Shown here in pieces: positions 44,028 through 52,712 of a stretch of DNA of 64,000 nt (position 1 is its first letter; each line of letters begins with the position of its first letter). The stretch is from Sphingopyxis yananensis (GTDB lineage: Bacteria > Pseudomonadota > Alphaproteobacteria > Sphingomonadales > Sphingomonadaceae): assembly GCF_020687785.1 (NCBI RefSeq), contig NZ_JAJEWI010000012.1, positions 45,896 through 109,895 on the forward strand. Reading direction: 5' to 3'. The notes under the pieces were generated by a model that had not been told where the DNA came from, did no database searches, and saw nothing but the letters and a program-made list of their open reading frames with translations. The position numbers and the translations under genes are program-made.

Positions 44028-45179
44028 TCAGAGCCTTTCGATGATCGTTACATTGGCTTGACCGCCACCTTCGCACATGGTCTGCAAACCATAGCGACCG
44101 CCTGTGCGCTCCAGCGCGCTCAGCATGGTGGTCATCAAGCGAGCGCCGGTTGCGCCGATGGGGTGACCCAATGCGATGGCGCCGCCTTGTACGTTCACTT
44201 TTTCGTGCGGGATGTTCAGCTCTTTCATCCATGCCATGGTGACAGATGCAAAGGCTTCATTGCATTCGAACAGGTCGATGTCGTCCACCGTCATACCCGC
44301 CTTTTTCAGCGCATATTCTGTGGCGGGGATGGGACCCGTCAGCATCCACACCGGATTGGCGGCGCGAACCGACAAATGGTGAATGCGCGCACGCGGCTTC
44401 AGGGCGTGGGTTTTCACCGCATCCGCGCTGGCGATCAGCAAAGCCGCCGAGGCATCGCAATTTTGGCTGGCCACACCAGCGGTGATGACGCCGCCTTCAT
44501 TGACGGTGCGCAGGCTTGCCAAACCTTCCAAGGTGGTGGTGGGGCGAATGGTTTCGTCGCGGCTCAGGCCGTTCAGCGGCGCGACTTCCTTGTCAAACCA
44601 GCCTGCATTCCACGCCGCTTCGGCGCGCAGGTGGCTGGCGAGGGCGAATTCTTCCATCGCTTCGCGGCTGATGCCCCATTTGTCGGCGATCATTTCCGCC
44701 GAACGAATTTGGTTCACCTCTTCGTCGCCATAACGGGCGTTCCAGCCGGGCGAGCTGTCGAACGGGGTGTTGAAACCAAATTGTTGGCCAACCATCATCG
44801 CCGACGAAATCGGAATCTGGTTCATCGCTTGGCTGCCGCCCGCAATCACCAAATCCTGCGTTCCGCTCATCACGCCTTGCGCGGCGAAATGCACCGCTTG
44901 CTGTGACGAACCGCATTGGCGATCAATTGTCACGCCGGGCACATGTTCGGGGAGACCCGCGACCAACCAAGCGGTGCGCGCAATATCGCCCGCCTGACCG
45001 CCGATGGTGTCGCAGCAACCCCAAACCACATCGTCCACGGCATTGGCGTCAACGCCGCTGCGTTCAACCAATGCCTTGATCGCATGTGCGCCCAAATCGG
45101 CGGGGTGAATTTCTGCCAGACTGCCCTTTTTGCGGCCAATTGGCGACCGAACAGCGTCAATAATATAGGCTTCAGCCAT
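44028..45179 (-). CDS. fadA6: thiolase, FadA6-like
   Basis: Thiolase of 383 residues: AYIIDAVRSPIGRKKGSLAE start, nucleophile Cys in DRQCGSSQQAVHFAA (about residue 88), GHPIGATGARL (His) and CEGGGQANVTIIERL (second Cys). FadA6 cleaves the final 3-ketoacyl-CoA of the HIP route. ATG at 45179 (or 45185) overlaps the end of the upstream FadE gene. Synteny with ipdC/echA20/fadE31/32 supports FadA6. Confidence 0.87.
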   Translation of the reverse strand: MAEAYIIDAVRSPIGRKKGSLAEIHPADLGAHAIKALVERSGVDANAVDDVVWGCCDTIGGQAGDIARTAWLVAGLPEHVPGVTIDRQCGSSQQAVHFAAQGVMSGTQDLVIAGGSQAMNQIPISSAMMVGQQFGFNTPFDSSPGWNARYGDEEVNQIRSAEMIADKWGISREAMEEFALASHLRAEAAWNAGWFDKEVAPLNGLSRDETIRPTTTLEGLASLRTVNEGGVITAGVASQNCDASAALLIASADAVKTHALKPRARIHHLSVRAANPVWMLTGPIPATEYALKKAGMTVDDIDLFECNEAFASVTMAWMKELNIPHEKVNVQGGAIALGHPIGATGARLMTTMLSALERTGGRYGLQTMCEGGGQANVTIIERL

Positions 45180-46203
45180 TTTCATTTTCTCTCGCAAAAG
45201 TGGTGGACGGTCCGACCGGCTGCGTAAACAGGCGCGCCGCAACGCGCTGACGGTGGAAATAAGGGGTTCCCCAAGCACTGGTCAGCGCCAAGGCCCGTTT
45301 CAGGAACAAATGCACGTCAACTTCCCAGCTATAACCCATGGCACCATGCACTTGGATCGAGGTGCGGGCCGCGACATCAGCCGCCTCCAACGCCACGATT
45401 TTAGCATGGCTGATGCGGGCGCGGCTTTGGATGTCGCCGGATTCCAGCGTCGCCGCCGCCGCCAGCACCACGGGGCGGGCAAATTCAATCGCCGTTTGCG
45501 CGGTCGACAGATGATGTTTGACGGCTTGATAGCTGCCAATAGGCTTGCCAAATTGTTGGCGCTCCTTGGCATATTCAACGGCCATATCAACCGCGCGCTG
45601 TGCCAAGCCCAAGCCTTGGGCCGCCGCAAATATCGCGCCGCGGTCCAAGGCCAAGTCCCAATCAGCTTGGCCCAATGGCTGGACCTTGCTGTCATCCCAC
45701 TCCACCGCGAACAAACGGCGCATGGGGTCGATGCTTTCGCGGCGGGTCAGCGTCACTTGGTCCGGCGAAGCGACAAAGGCTTGATCGCCCTTGCGCAGGA
45801 TGATCGCAGCCGCGCTATCGGCGTCGAGCACCAAGCCGCCTTCCTCTTGCTGGATCGCAATACTGGCTGCTGGGTCCGCCAAAACGGGATCGTCAGGGGC
45901 CAAGGCAGCCAACATCGGCGCCGCAACACCGGCGCTGTCCACCAACGGTTCGCTCAGGGCAACATAGCCTGCTTTTTCTGCGATCAAGGCGAAATCGAGC
46001 GCGCCCAAACCCAAGCCACCAGCTTCTTCTGGCAATTGGATCAATGTCAGGCCGGTTTCGACAATCTGGTTCCACAACGCCGCATCGCGGGCGTCGCCAG
46101 ATTCCATCAATTTGCGCCAATGTTCTGGCGTTACAAGGTCATAAAACAGCGTTTCTGCTGTTTCAGCGAACATCAATTGTTCATCGCTCAGGGTGAAATC
46201 CAT
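45172..46203 (-). CDS. acyl-CoA dehydrogenase, FadE32-like
   Basis: A 343-residue FadE protein with AKERQQFGKPIGSYQAVKHHLS and IQVHGAMGYSWEVDVHLFLKRAL. The short length and adjacency to the 46216 gene (12 bp) suggest the second subunit of a heteromeric FadE31/32-like enzyme that desaturates MOODA-CoA or a similar late intermediate. Overlaps fadA6 start by several bases, showing tight coupling. Confidence 0.82.
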   Translation of the reverse strand: MDFTLSDEQLMFAETAETLFYDLVTPEHWRKLMESGDARDAALWNQIVETGLTLIQLPEEAGGLGLGALDFALIAEKAGYVALSEPLVDSAGVAAPMLAALAPDDPVLADPAASIAIQQEEGGLVLDADSAAAIILRKGDQAFVASPDQVTLTRRESIDPMRRLFAVEWDDSKVQPLGQADWDLALDRGAIFAAAQGLGLAQRAVDMAVEYAKERQQFGKPIGSYQAVKHHLSTAQTAIEFARPVVLAAAATLESGDIQSRARISHAKIVALEAADVAARTSIQVHGAMGYSWEVDVHLFLKRALALTSAWGTPYFHRQRVAARLFTQPVGPSTTFARENENG

Positions 46204-46215
46204 TGCGCCTCTCCC

Positions 46216-47361
46216 TTAGCGTGGCAGGCCAAGCATACGCTCGGCGATGATGTTGCGTTGAATTTCGTTGGAACCGGCATAGATCGGCCCGGCGAGCGAG
46301 AAGATGAAATCATCAATCCAATCATGGGCACCAGGCGCGCTGATCAGTTCGGCTTCAGCACCCAATATGGCCAAAGCCGTGCGGTGCAGATGAATGTCCA
46401 ATTCCGACCAGAATAATTTGTTGGTGCTGGCTTCGGGACCGATTTTGGCACCCGCCATCAACGAACTGGCGGTTTTATAGATGGACAAAGCATAAGCTTC
46501 GGCATCCATAAACGCCCGCACAACATCGGCTTCCAATGCCGGATCGCATTGATCCTTGCGCGCTTGCCACAGCTTGGCGAGTTCGGCAGCGGCCACTTGG
46601 TAACGCGCCGGCGAACGCAGCATCAAGCCGCGTTCGAAGCCAGCGGTCGCCATGCAAATATGCCAGCCCTGACCCTCGTCACCCAAGCGGTTAAACGCTG
46701 GAACGCGGACATTTTCCAAAAAGATTTCGGCAAAGCCAACATGGCCGTTGATCTTTTTAATCGGATTGCGGGTCACGCCCTTTTGATCCAGCTTAAAGAA
46801 AATCAGGCTCATGCCCTTATGGCGTTCGGTGCCCGGTTCGCGGAACAGGCCAAAGGCCCAATCGGCAAAGGCGGCGCGGCTGGACCAGATTTTATGGCCG
46901 TTCAGTACATATTCGTCGCCGTCGCGAACCGCCGTGGCGCGCACACCAGCCAGATCGCTGCCAGCTTGGGGTTCCGACCATGCCTGCGCCCAAATTTCTT
47001 CGCCGCTGGCCATTTTCGGCAAGAAGCGCGATTTTTGTTCGTGCGTACCAAATTCCATCAGGGTTGGACCCAGCAGGAAGATACCATTTTGGTTCACGCG
47101 GCCTGGGGCCTTGGCACGATAATATTCTTCTTCGAAGATCAGCCATTGGATCAGGTCCAAGCCGCGCCCACCATATTCCTTGGGCCATGTGACCATGCCC
47201 CAATCGCCGCTTTTCAGCGTGGCTTCCCATTGGCGATGGGCTTCAAATCCTGCACGTGTGGCGTCATAATGTTCCAAGCTAGCGGTCGGCACATGGGCTT
47301 CCAACCAGCCGCGCACTTCGGCGCGAAAGGCAATTTGTTCAGGCGTATAACTAAGCTGCAT
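46216..47361 (-). CDS. acyl-CoA dehydrogenase, FadE31-like
   Basis: Full-length FadE of 381 residues: WAQAWSEPQAGSDLAGVRATA loop, SSRAAFADWAFGLFRE, and IYAGSNEIQRNIIAERMLGLPR end. Its ATG shares a base with the echA20 stop (TGATG). The pair with the 45172 gene mirrors FadE31-FadE32 in the KstR2 cluster, by resemblance and order rather than search. Confidence 0.84.
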   Translation of the reverse strand: MQLSYTPEQIAFRAEVRGWLEAHVPTASLEHYDATRAGFEAHRQWEATLKSGDWGMVTWPKEYGGRGLDLIQWLIFEEEYYRAKAPGRVNQNGIFLLGPTLMEFGTHEQKSRFLPKMASGEEIWAQAWSEPQAGSDLAGVRATAVRDGDEYVLNGHKIWSSRAAFADWAFGLFREPGTERHKGMSLIFFKLDQKGVTRNPIKKINGHVGFAEIFLENVRVPAFNRLGDEGQGWHICMATAGFERGLMLRSPARYQVAAAELAKLWQARKDQCDPALEADVVRAFMDAEAYALSIYKTASSLMAGAKIGPEASTNKLFWSELDIHLHRTALAILGAEAELISAPGAHDWIDDFIFSLAGPIYAGSNEIQRNIIAERMLGLPR

Positions 47362-48110
47362 CAGAAACTCGCGGTCTTTTTGCCGTCGACAAAGGCGTCG
47401 CGCGACGCTTGGCTGTCTTCATGGGCATACATTTCCAGCGTGAAACCCTGTTCAATGCGGTACATATTGCTGGGGTTCACCGGCTCAATCAGGTTCAATG
47501 CCTGCTTGGCAATCACCAGTGCAGCGCGGCTTTTCGCGGCGATCACGGCGCACAAAGCGCGGGCTTCTTCTTCCAGCTTGTCCAGCGGGACGATCTTTTC
47601 CACCGAACCATGGCGATACAGATCTTCGACCGGAATATTGCCGCCCGTAAAGAAGTTGGTGCGAACCTTTTGCACCGGCAACATGCGCGACATAAAGGCT
47701 GCGCCGCCCATGGCGCCGCGATCAATTTCGGGCAGGGAAATATAGCTGCCTTCGGCCGCGATCAGACTGTCGCAAGCGCCAGCGATATTCACGCCGCCGC
47801 CAATTACAAAGCCATGCAGCGCGCCAACCACCGGCACGGCGCAGTCCATAATCGCTTTGAACGTCAGATAATTATTGCGGTTCAATTGCGAAATACGTTC
47901 GGGATGCTTTTGCATTTCCTTAATATCCACACCGCCGCAAAAGCCGCGACCCGTGGCGCGGATCAACACGCAGCGTACCTCTTCGTCTTCGGACGCGCGG
48001 TTCAGATATTGGGGAATGGAACCCCAACCCGCCGTGTCAAAAGCGTTGACGGGTGGATGATCGAACACAATCTCAGCGATCCGATCTTTAACGCTATAAT
48101 GGATAGGCAT
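47361..48110 (-). CDS. echA20: crotonase-family ring hydrolase EchA20
   Basis: Crotonase of 249 residues that closely follows mycobacterial EchA20: RGFCGGVDIKEMQ (oxyanion hole), GFVIGGGVNIAGACD, LPEIDRGAMGG (Glu kept), YRIEQGFTLEM and RDAFV. EchA20 hydrolyses the D-ring of the indene-carboxyl-CoA intermediate. GGGGAGGA precedes the ATG at 48110. It is 20 bp downstream of ipdC. Confidence 0.9.
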   Translation of the reverse strand: MPIHYSVKDRIAEIVFDHPPVNAFDTAGWGSIPQYLNRASEDEEVRCVLIRATGRGFCGGVDIKEMQKHPERISQLNRNNYLTFKAIMDCAVPVVGALHGFVIGGGVNIAGACDSLIAAEGSYISLPEIDRGAMGGAAFMSRMLPVQKVRTNFFTGGNIPVEDLYRHGSVEKIVPLDKLEEEARALCAVIAAKSRAALVIAKQALNLIEPVNPSNMYRIEQGFTLEMYAHEDSQASRDAFVDGKKTASF

Positions 48111-48129
48111 AAGTCCTCCCCTAAATTGG

Positions 48130-49194
48130 TTACGCGGCGGTCAAAGCGGCAAGGCGCGCTTCGGCATCAGCGATGATGCGCGACACCAGTTCGTCGCACG
48201 TGGGCAATTCGGTAATGCGGCCACCAACAACGCCGGTCGCCATGACGCCATTTTCAATATCACCATCCACAACGGCTTTTTGGATCAGCATCGGCGCGGT
48301 GGCGGCCATGATCGCTTGTTGCAGCGGCATCGCACCATGGGCGGTCATGCCCTTAGCACTGCGCAGCAATTCCAACCAGCTTGCGCCCGTTTGGCGCTTC
48401 ATTTGCGCGCCCGCTTCAAACGCGCGCAGCCACATGGCGATCGGGCCAGATTTTTCAATCTTGTCCATCAATTTCGACCGCACCATGCGCTGGGGAATAC
48501 CATCCAGCTTGGTCGTCACGACGATGCCGTCGGTGGTGGCCTTCAGATAGGCCCCCTTGGTCGTGGCGGGAACGGGGCTTTCTTGGGTCAGCAAAAAGCG
48601 GGTGCCCATGGCAATCCCCGCCGCGCCATAACCCAGCGCTGCCACCAAACCGCGCCCGTCCGCGAAGCCGCCAGCGGCAATCACGGGCACGTCCACGGCG
48701 TCCAATACTTGCGGCAACAAGACGGTGGTCGGGACGCTGCCCGTGTGTCCGCCGCCTTCGCCGCCCTGAACCGTCACCATATCGACGCCCAGTTCGACCA
48801 TTTTTTGTGCGTGCTTCACCGCCCCCACGGTGGGCACGCACAAGATGCCAGCGTCTTTGAAACGGCCGATCATTTTGGCATTGGGACCACGGCCAAAGCT
48901 GACCGCGCGCACCTGTTCCTTATTGGCCAGAATATATTCCACAATTTGTTCCGCACCGGGCTGGAACATGTGGAAATTCACGCCAAAAGGCTTGTCGGTA
49001 CCCTCGCGCACGGCCTTAATTTTGGCGCGGGCTTCGTCCGGCGTCATCACCGCCGCACCCAAAAAGCCAAAGGCCCCTGCGTTGCTGCTGCCAATGACGA
49101 GGCTGGGTTCGGCAACCCAGCCCATTGCAGTCTGGATTACCGGCACGCGGCAACCCAGACGCTTCACCATTTCTGTGTTTAAAGCTTGGTGCAT
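48130..49194 (-). CDS. ipdC: IpdC-like flavin-dependent reductase/dehydrogenase
   Basis: FMN TIM-barrel of 354 residues in the nitronate-monooxygenase/2-nitropropane dioxygenase family, with VIQTAMGWVAEPSLV, VTVQGGEGGGHTGSVPTTVLLPQVLDAV, IAAGGFADGRGL and AMGTRFLLTQES. The overall likeness to mycobacterial IpdC, including LPTCDELVSRII at the C-terminus, is strong. ATG at 49194 lies 4 bp after the upstream stop; the longer frame start is rejected. IpdC acts on a HIP-CoA-derived intermediate in the C/D-ring route. Confidence 0.88.
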   Translation of the reverse strand: MHQALNTEMVKRLGCRVPVIQTAMGWVAEPSLVIGSSNAGAFGFLGAAVMTPDEARAKIKAVREGTDKPFGVNFHMFQPGAEQIVEYILANKEQVRAVSFGRGPNAKMIGRFKDAGILCVPTVGAVKHAQKMVELGVDMVTVQGGEGGGHTGSVPTTVLLPQVLDAVDVPVIAAGGFADGRGLVAALGYGAAGIAMGTRFLLTQESPVPATTKGAYLKATTDGIVVTTKLDGIPQRMVRSKLMDKIEKSGPIAMWLRAFEAGAQMKRQTGASWLELLRSAKGMTAHGAMPLQQAIMAATAPMLIQKAVVDGDIENGVMATGVVGGRITELPTCDELVSRIIADAEARLAALTAA

Positions 49195-49198
49195 ATAA

Positions 49199-50095
49199 TC
49201 AGGCTTCACCCGCTTGTTTTTTGTTCGCGGCGGCCATTTCCTTGGCACCCAAACCGCCAATGCTATTGCCTTGAACCAAATCATTTTGGGCATGGGCAAA
49301 ATGATGCATGTGGAACACGGCATCCATCGCGCTGCGCTTGCCGCGCAGTTCCTCGACATGATTGACGGCTTGCTTGGTCAGCCAATTGCCAAGGCGCGGC
49401 TGGGCAGCCAGCTTGGCAGCAACCGAGGTCACTTCAGCGCGCAAATCTTCGCGGCTGACGATACGGTTGACCATACCAAATTGCTGAGCGCGCTGGGCCG
49501 TCATCCGTTCGCCCAGCAACAAAAATTCCTTGGCGACGCGGGGCGGCAATTCAAAAGCGTGGGCGAAATATTCCACGCCCGGAATGCCCATGCGGTTCAC
49601 CGGATCTTGGAAGAATGCGTCTTCGGAAGCGATGATCAAATCGCACACCCATGCCAACATCAAACCACCCGCGATGCAGGCGCCTTGCACCATCGCAACG
49701 GTTGGCTTGGGAATGTCCCGCCAGCGGCGGCACATTCCCAAATATTGTTCTTGTTCACGGGTATAGAGCAATTCTGCCGCAGGTTTGGTCACATGCGGCG
49801 GCACCATCAGTCGGTTTTCAAACTGCTTATGCAGATCGCGTCCCGGCGTTCCGATGTCATGGCCAGCCGAAAAATGCTTGCCATTGCCAGCCAAAACAAT
49901 GACGCGAACATCATCGTCTTGAACGGCACGGTTAAAGGCATCGTCCAAAGCATAGGTCATCTGACCATTTTGCGCATTGTTGAAATCCGGACGGTCCATT
50001 GTGACCCAAGCCACATGGTCGATCACTTCATAAGTGACCGGATTTTCCGTTTCATAGACGATATCAACTTTTTTCGGCTCGACCAATTCGTGCAT
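49199..50095 (-). CDS. crotonase-fold protein lacking both catalytic glutamates
   Basis: A 298-residue crotonase homologue with an extended N-terminus. The oxyanion-hole loop HFSAGHDIGTP is intact, but the Glu of crotonase GGGCELA is Met here (AGGLMLAWVCD) and the Glu of QPEI is Val (DPVNRMGIPG). Classical hydration is therefore unlikely; hydrolysis, decarboxylation or a C-C bond reaction on a CoA thioester is more plausible. It lies between ipdB (1 bp, with GGAGGAAG) and ipdC, deep in the C/D-ring operon. Which steroid step it performs is unknown. Confidence 0.8.
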   Translation of the reverse strand: MHELVEPKKVDIVYETENPVTYEVIDHVAWVTMDRPDFNNAQNGQMTYALDDAFNRAVQDDDVRVIVLAGNGKHFSAGHDIGTPGRDLHKQFENRLMVPPHVTKPAAELLYTREQEQYLGMCRRWRDIPKPTVAMVQGACIAGGLMLAWVCDLIIASEDAFFQDPVNRMGIPGVEYFAHAFELPPRVAKEFLLLGERMTAQRAQQFGMVNRIVSREDLRAEVTSVAAKLAAQPRLGNWLTKQAVNHVEELRGKRSAMDAVFHMHHFAHAQNDLVQGNSIGGLGAKEMAAANKKQAGEA

Positions 50096-50096
50096 T

Positions 50097-50885
50097 TTAC
50101 TTCCTCCGGCCCGATGGATTTTCCTTAAATACCGTCGCGCGCACATTATGCGGATCCAACTGGGCAATCAGGCTCAGCTGCTCTGCGGTGGGTGCGGGCG
50201 TTTCTGGAATATTGTCGCCAATCTTGGCGAGTTCGAAACCAGTGTTTTCCTGAACCTCGTCAAAGGTCACGCCGGGGTGCAGGGAAATCACGCGCATCTG
50301 GCGGTCAGGACCGCCAAAATCCATCACGCACAAATTGGTGACAACGATGCGGTAATCCAGCCCCATCGGCGGCTTGCCGTTCAGGTAACGCGCTGGATTG
50401 TAACCGGCCATGCACACGAAATCGACTTCGCCGTCCACAAAGCTACGCTTATTGTGGTTGGGCATGAAGAAGCTGTTCGGGTGGCTGATCGAGTTACCGG
50501 GGAAACCACGCGCGCCCAGCATCGCTGCCTTGGGCTTTTTATGGTCGCCGATCACCGAGATATTGGCCTGACCATAACGGTCGATCTGCACCGGCGTCAC
50601 CATGGCATGGCGGCGGCCGCTCCACAGCGTGTCGAACACGCGGGCATAGGTGCAAAGCCCTTCGGCTTCTGGCAGCGGGCGCTTGCCCAAGCTGACGGGT
50701 TCGCTGGTGTACCAGCATTCGCCGTCCGTCGATTGAAGGGCGGGGTTGAAGGTCAGCTTGGCCAGACCTGCACCGATGCGGGGCAAGGGACCAATGCCCG
50801 TTACCATCACTTCACCGTCATCACGAAATGCTTCTGCGCAAGCCACGATGACCAGTTCAGCCAAAGAAAAATCTACTTCGCTCAC
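50097..50885 (-). CDS. ipdB: CoA-transferase-fold hydrolase subunit IpdB
   Basis: Beta subunit of the IpdAB ring hydrolase, 262 residues, class I CoA-transferase fold: GEVMVTGIGPLPRIGAGLAKLTFNP, VTPVQIDRYGQANIS, ARGFPGNSISHP and ISLHPGVTFDEVQENTGFE. With IpdA it opens the C ring of COCHEA-CoA by hydrolysis (retro-Claisen-like). The start is a GTG at 50885, 9 bases after AAGGAG. It is 12 bp downstream of ipdA. Confidence 0.88.
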   Translation of the reverse strand: MSEVDFSLAELVIVACAEAFRDDGEVMVTGIGPLPRIGAGLAKLTFNPALQSTDGECWYTSEPVSLGKRPLPEAEGLCTYARVFDTLWSGRRHAMVTPVQIDRYGQANISVIGDHKKPKAAMLGARGFPGNSISHPNSFFMPNHNKRSFVDGEVDFVCMAGYNPARYLNGKPPMGLDYRIVVTNLCVMDFGGPDRQMRVISLHPGVTFDEVQENTGFELAKIGDNIPETPAPTAEQLSLIAQLDPHNVRATVFKENPSGRRK

Positions 50886-50897
50886 GTCCAGCGCTCC

Positions 50898-51788
50898 TTA
50901 ATAAATCGGCTTGGGCAGCGCGTTAATGGCGTCAGCACCACCAACATTGGCGACATATGTGTCCTGATCGACAGCAACATATGTTTGGCGATATTCTTCC
51001 CATGCTTCCGGCGAAGCCGCGCTGTCGCAATAGGTTTTGATATGCTTCAGATCGAGCTGATAGTCCGGATTAGCGCTGGTCGGGTGCGCGCCAAAGGGCA
51101 GTTCCACCACGCCATTGACAAAGCAACGATCGACCAAGTTAAAACGGCCATTGTTGCGCATGTCCAGTTCCGCCGTCGACACGACCTTTTCTACGCTGAC
51201 AAAGCTCTTGGCCGATGCACGCACCAACAGTTCGTCGAACAAGGGATCGTCGCTCAGCGTCAAGATATTGCCGCGCTCGTCCGAACGATGGGCATGGATC
51301 AAGGCCACGTCCACCTTGATGGCGGGCATTGCGACCAATTCTTCGCCATCTTCATAAGGGCTGGTCACCGTCTTAAATTCAAACGATGATTGCTTGATGA
51401 TGTCGGTACCCACGCCAGCACGGCTGGGCAGGAACGGCAGGTTCATCGCAGCGGCGCGCAGGCCCCAGTGGAACATGCCTTCGTCCAGTTCCAGCACTTC
51501 ATAAGCGCCAGCCTGACGGCTTGCACGAAAATGCGGGTCCAAAGCAATTTGGTCCAGCGTACAAAAAGCAAAAACCAGCTTCTTAATTTTGCCAGCCGCA
51601 GCCAGCAAACCGATTTCCGGACCACCGAAACCAGCCACGATGGTCAGATCCTTGAGGTTCGAGCGCGCGATTTCGCGTACCAGAGCCATCGGCTTGCGGC
51701 GGGTCGCCCAGCCACCAATGCCGATGGTCATGCCATCGGACAATTGCGCAACCACATCGGCTGCGCTCATCCGCTTATCAAGCGTCAC
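50898..51788 (-). CDS. ipdA: CoA-transferase-fold hydrolase subunit IpdA
   Basis: Alpha subunit of IpdAB, 296 residues: VAQLSDGMTIGIGGWATRRKPMALVREI, VLELDEGMFHWGLRAAAMNLPFLPSRAG, and MPAIKVDVALIHAHRSDERGN. GTG at 51788 overlaps the hsaC stop (GTGA) with AGGGAG 7 bases upstream and gives an N-terminus like the mycobacterial one; an ATG at 51770 is an alternative. Together with IpdB it acts late in the C/D-ring route. Confidence 0.88.
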   Translation of the reverse strand: MTLDKRMSAADVVAQLSDGMTIGIGGWATRRKPMALVREIARSNLKDLTIVAGFGGPEIGLLAAAGKIKKLVFAFCTLDQIALDPHFRASRQAGAYEVLELDEGMFHWGLRAAAMNLPFLPSRAGVGTDIIKQSSFEFKTVTSPYEDGEELVAMPAIKVDVALIHAHRSDERGNILTLSDDPLFDELLVRASAKSFVSVEKVVSTAELDMRNNGRFNLVDRCFVNGVVELPFGAHPTSANPDYQLDLKHIKTYCDSAASPEAWEEYRQTYVAVDQDTYVANVGGADAINALPKPIY

Positions 51789-52708
51789 GCTTTTTCTCCC
51801 TGCTGCTCTTCCAAGGCCTTTTGCCAGGCCCAAACATGACCCCATTCGCTGGGCTGCTGATGCGCAGTTGCTTCCCAAGTCTGGGGGTCGATCACCAACG
51901 GGTCAGCGCCGATTTCTAAATCGAAGCCACCCGGAGTTTGCATATAAAAACCAAAAGTTTGATCGTTCACATGGCGGCCAATGCTGGCGCTTTCTGGCAC
52001 CTTGTTAATCCGCATACGATCATAGCATTTGCCCACATCGGACTGGGTCTTCATTTCCAGCATCAAATGCACGCAGCGCGACGGCGGCACGGGCATTTCG
52101 ATAATCGCCACGCTATGATGGCGGCCATTGTCCGCATGCATGAACGCAATACCCATGCCCGGATCATCGGGCTGGCCGCTCAGGCTGATGCGCGGAATAT
52201 CGGTATTGCGGAAACCAATGGCTTTGTAGAATTCATGCACTTCTTCGAAATTCGGTGCGTTAAACACGGCATGTCCCATGCCCATGTCACCCGTCACAAA
52301 GCCCGAAACGCCGACTTCCGATACAAATTCCACATTATCGCGGCTGTCGCCCAGAAAAAATTCCAAGCCATTGCCAGCGGGGTCGGTTGTGCGGAAAAAC
52401 TCACCAACGCCGCGCGCTTTGGCTTCTGCCGCCGAACCATCTTCAACGGGTCGGCCCAAATTTGCGATTTGCGTTTTCAAATCGGCATAATTTTGCGCAT
52501 TATCGATTTCATAAGCAGCGGCCAGCAATTCATCCGATGCACCCCGTTCCACCCAAAAACGAAATGGGCGATCATCGACGCGGTAAAAATCCACGCCTTC
52601 GGGCGCATCGCTGCCGCGCATTGCGCCGACTGTTTGGATCATGAATTGATCCCATGCTTCCGGCTGGGTCGAACGGATGACCACATAGCCCAAGGCTTTG
52701 ATGCCCAT
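51785..52708 (-). CDS. hsaC: extradiol dioxygenase HsaC/TesB-like (3,4-DHSA dioxygenase)
   Basis: Type I extradiol ring-cleavage dioxygenase of 307 residues with two vicinal-oxygen-chelate domains. The iron ligands are His146 (GMGHAVF), His214 (CVHLMLE) and Glu265 (FDLEIG), and the extradiol signature GRHVNDQTFGFYMQTP...E is complete. HsaC cleaves the catecholic secosteroid 3,4-DHSA. Length and ligand positions agree with the BphC/HsaC group. It precedes ipdA with a 4-base overlap, second gene of the leftward operon; the monooxygenase hsaA is in the divergent operon. Confidence 0.88.
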   Translation of the reverse strand: MGIKALGYVVIRSTQPEAWDQFMIQTVGAMRGSDAPEGVDFYRVDDRPFRFWVERGASDELLAAAYEIDNAQNYADLKTQIANLGRPVEDGSAAEAKARGVGEFFRTTDPAGNGLEFFLGDSRDNVEFVSEVGVSGFVTGDMGMGHAVFNAPNFEEVHEFYKAIGFRNTDIPRISLSGQPDDPGMGIAFMHADNGRHHSVAIIEMPVPPSRCVHLMLEMKTQSDVGKCYDRMRINKVPESASIGRHVNDQTFGFYMQTPGGFDLEIGADPLVIDPQTWEATAHQQPSEWGHVWAWQKALEEQQGEKA

Positions 52709-52712
52709 TTGC

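Noticed and set aside
45253..47745. Long plus-strand frames (387 and 398 codons) opposite the acyl-CoA dehydrogenase genes
   Set aside because: Shadows of conserved genes with no start signal or family motif.
50148..51389. 413-codon plus-strand frame opposite ipdB and ipdA
   Set aside because: Antisense to the CoA-transferase-fold subunits and without recognisable motifs.
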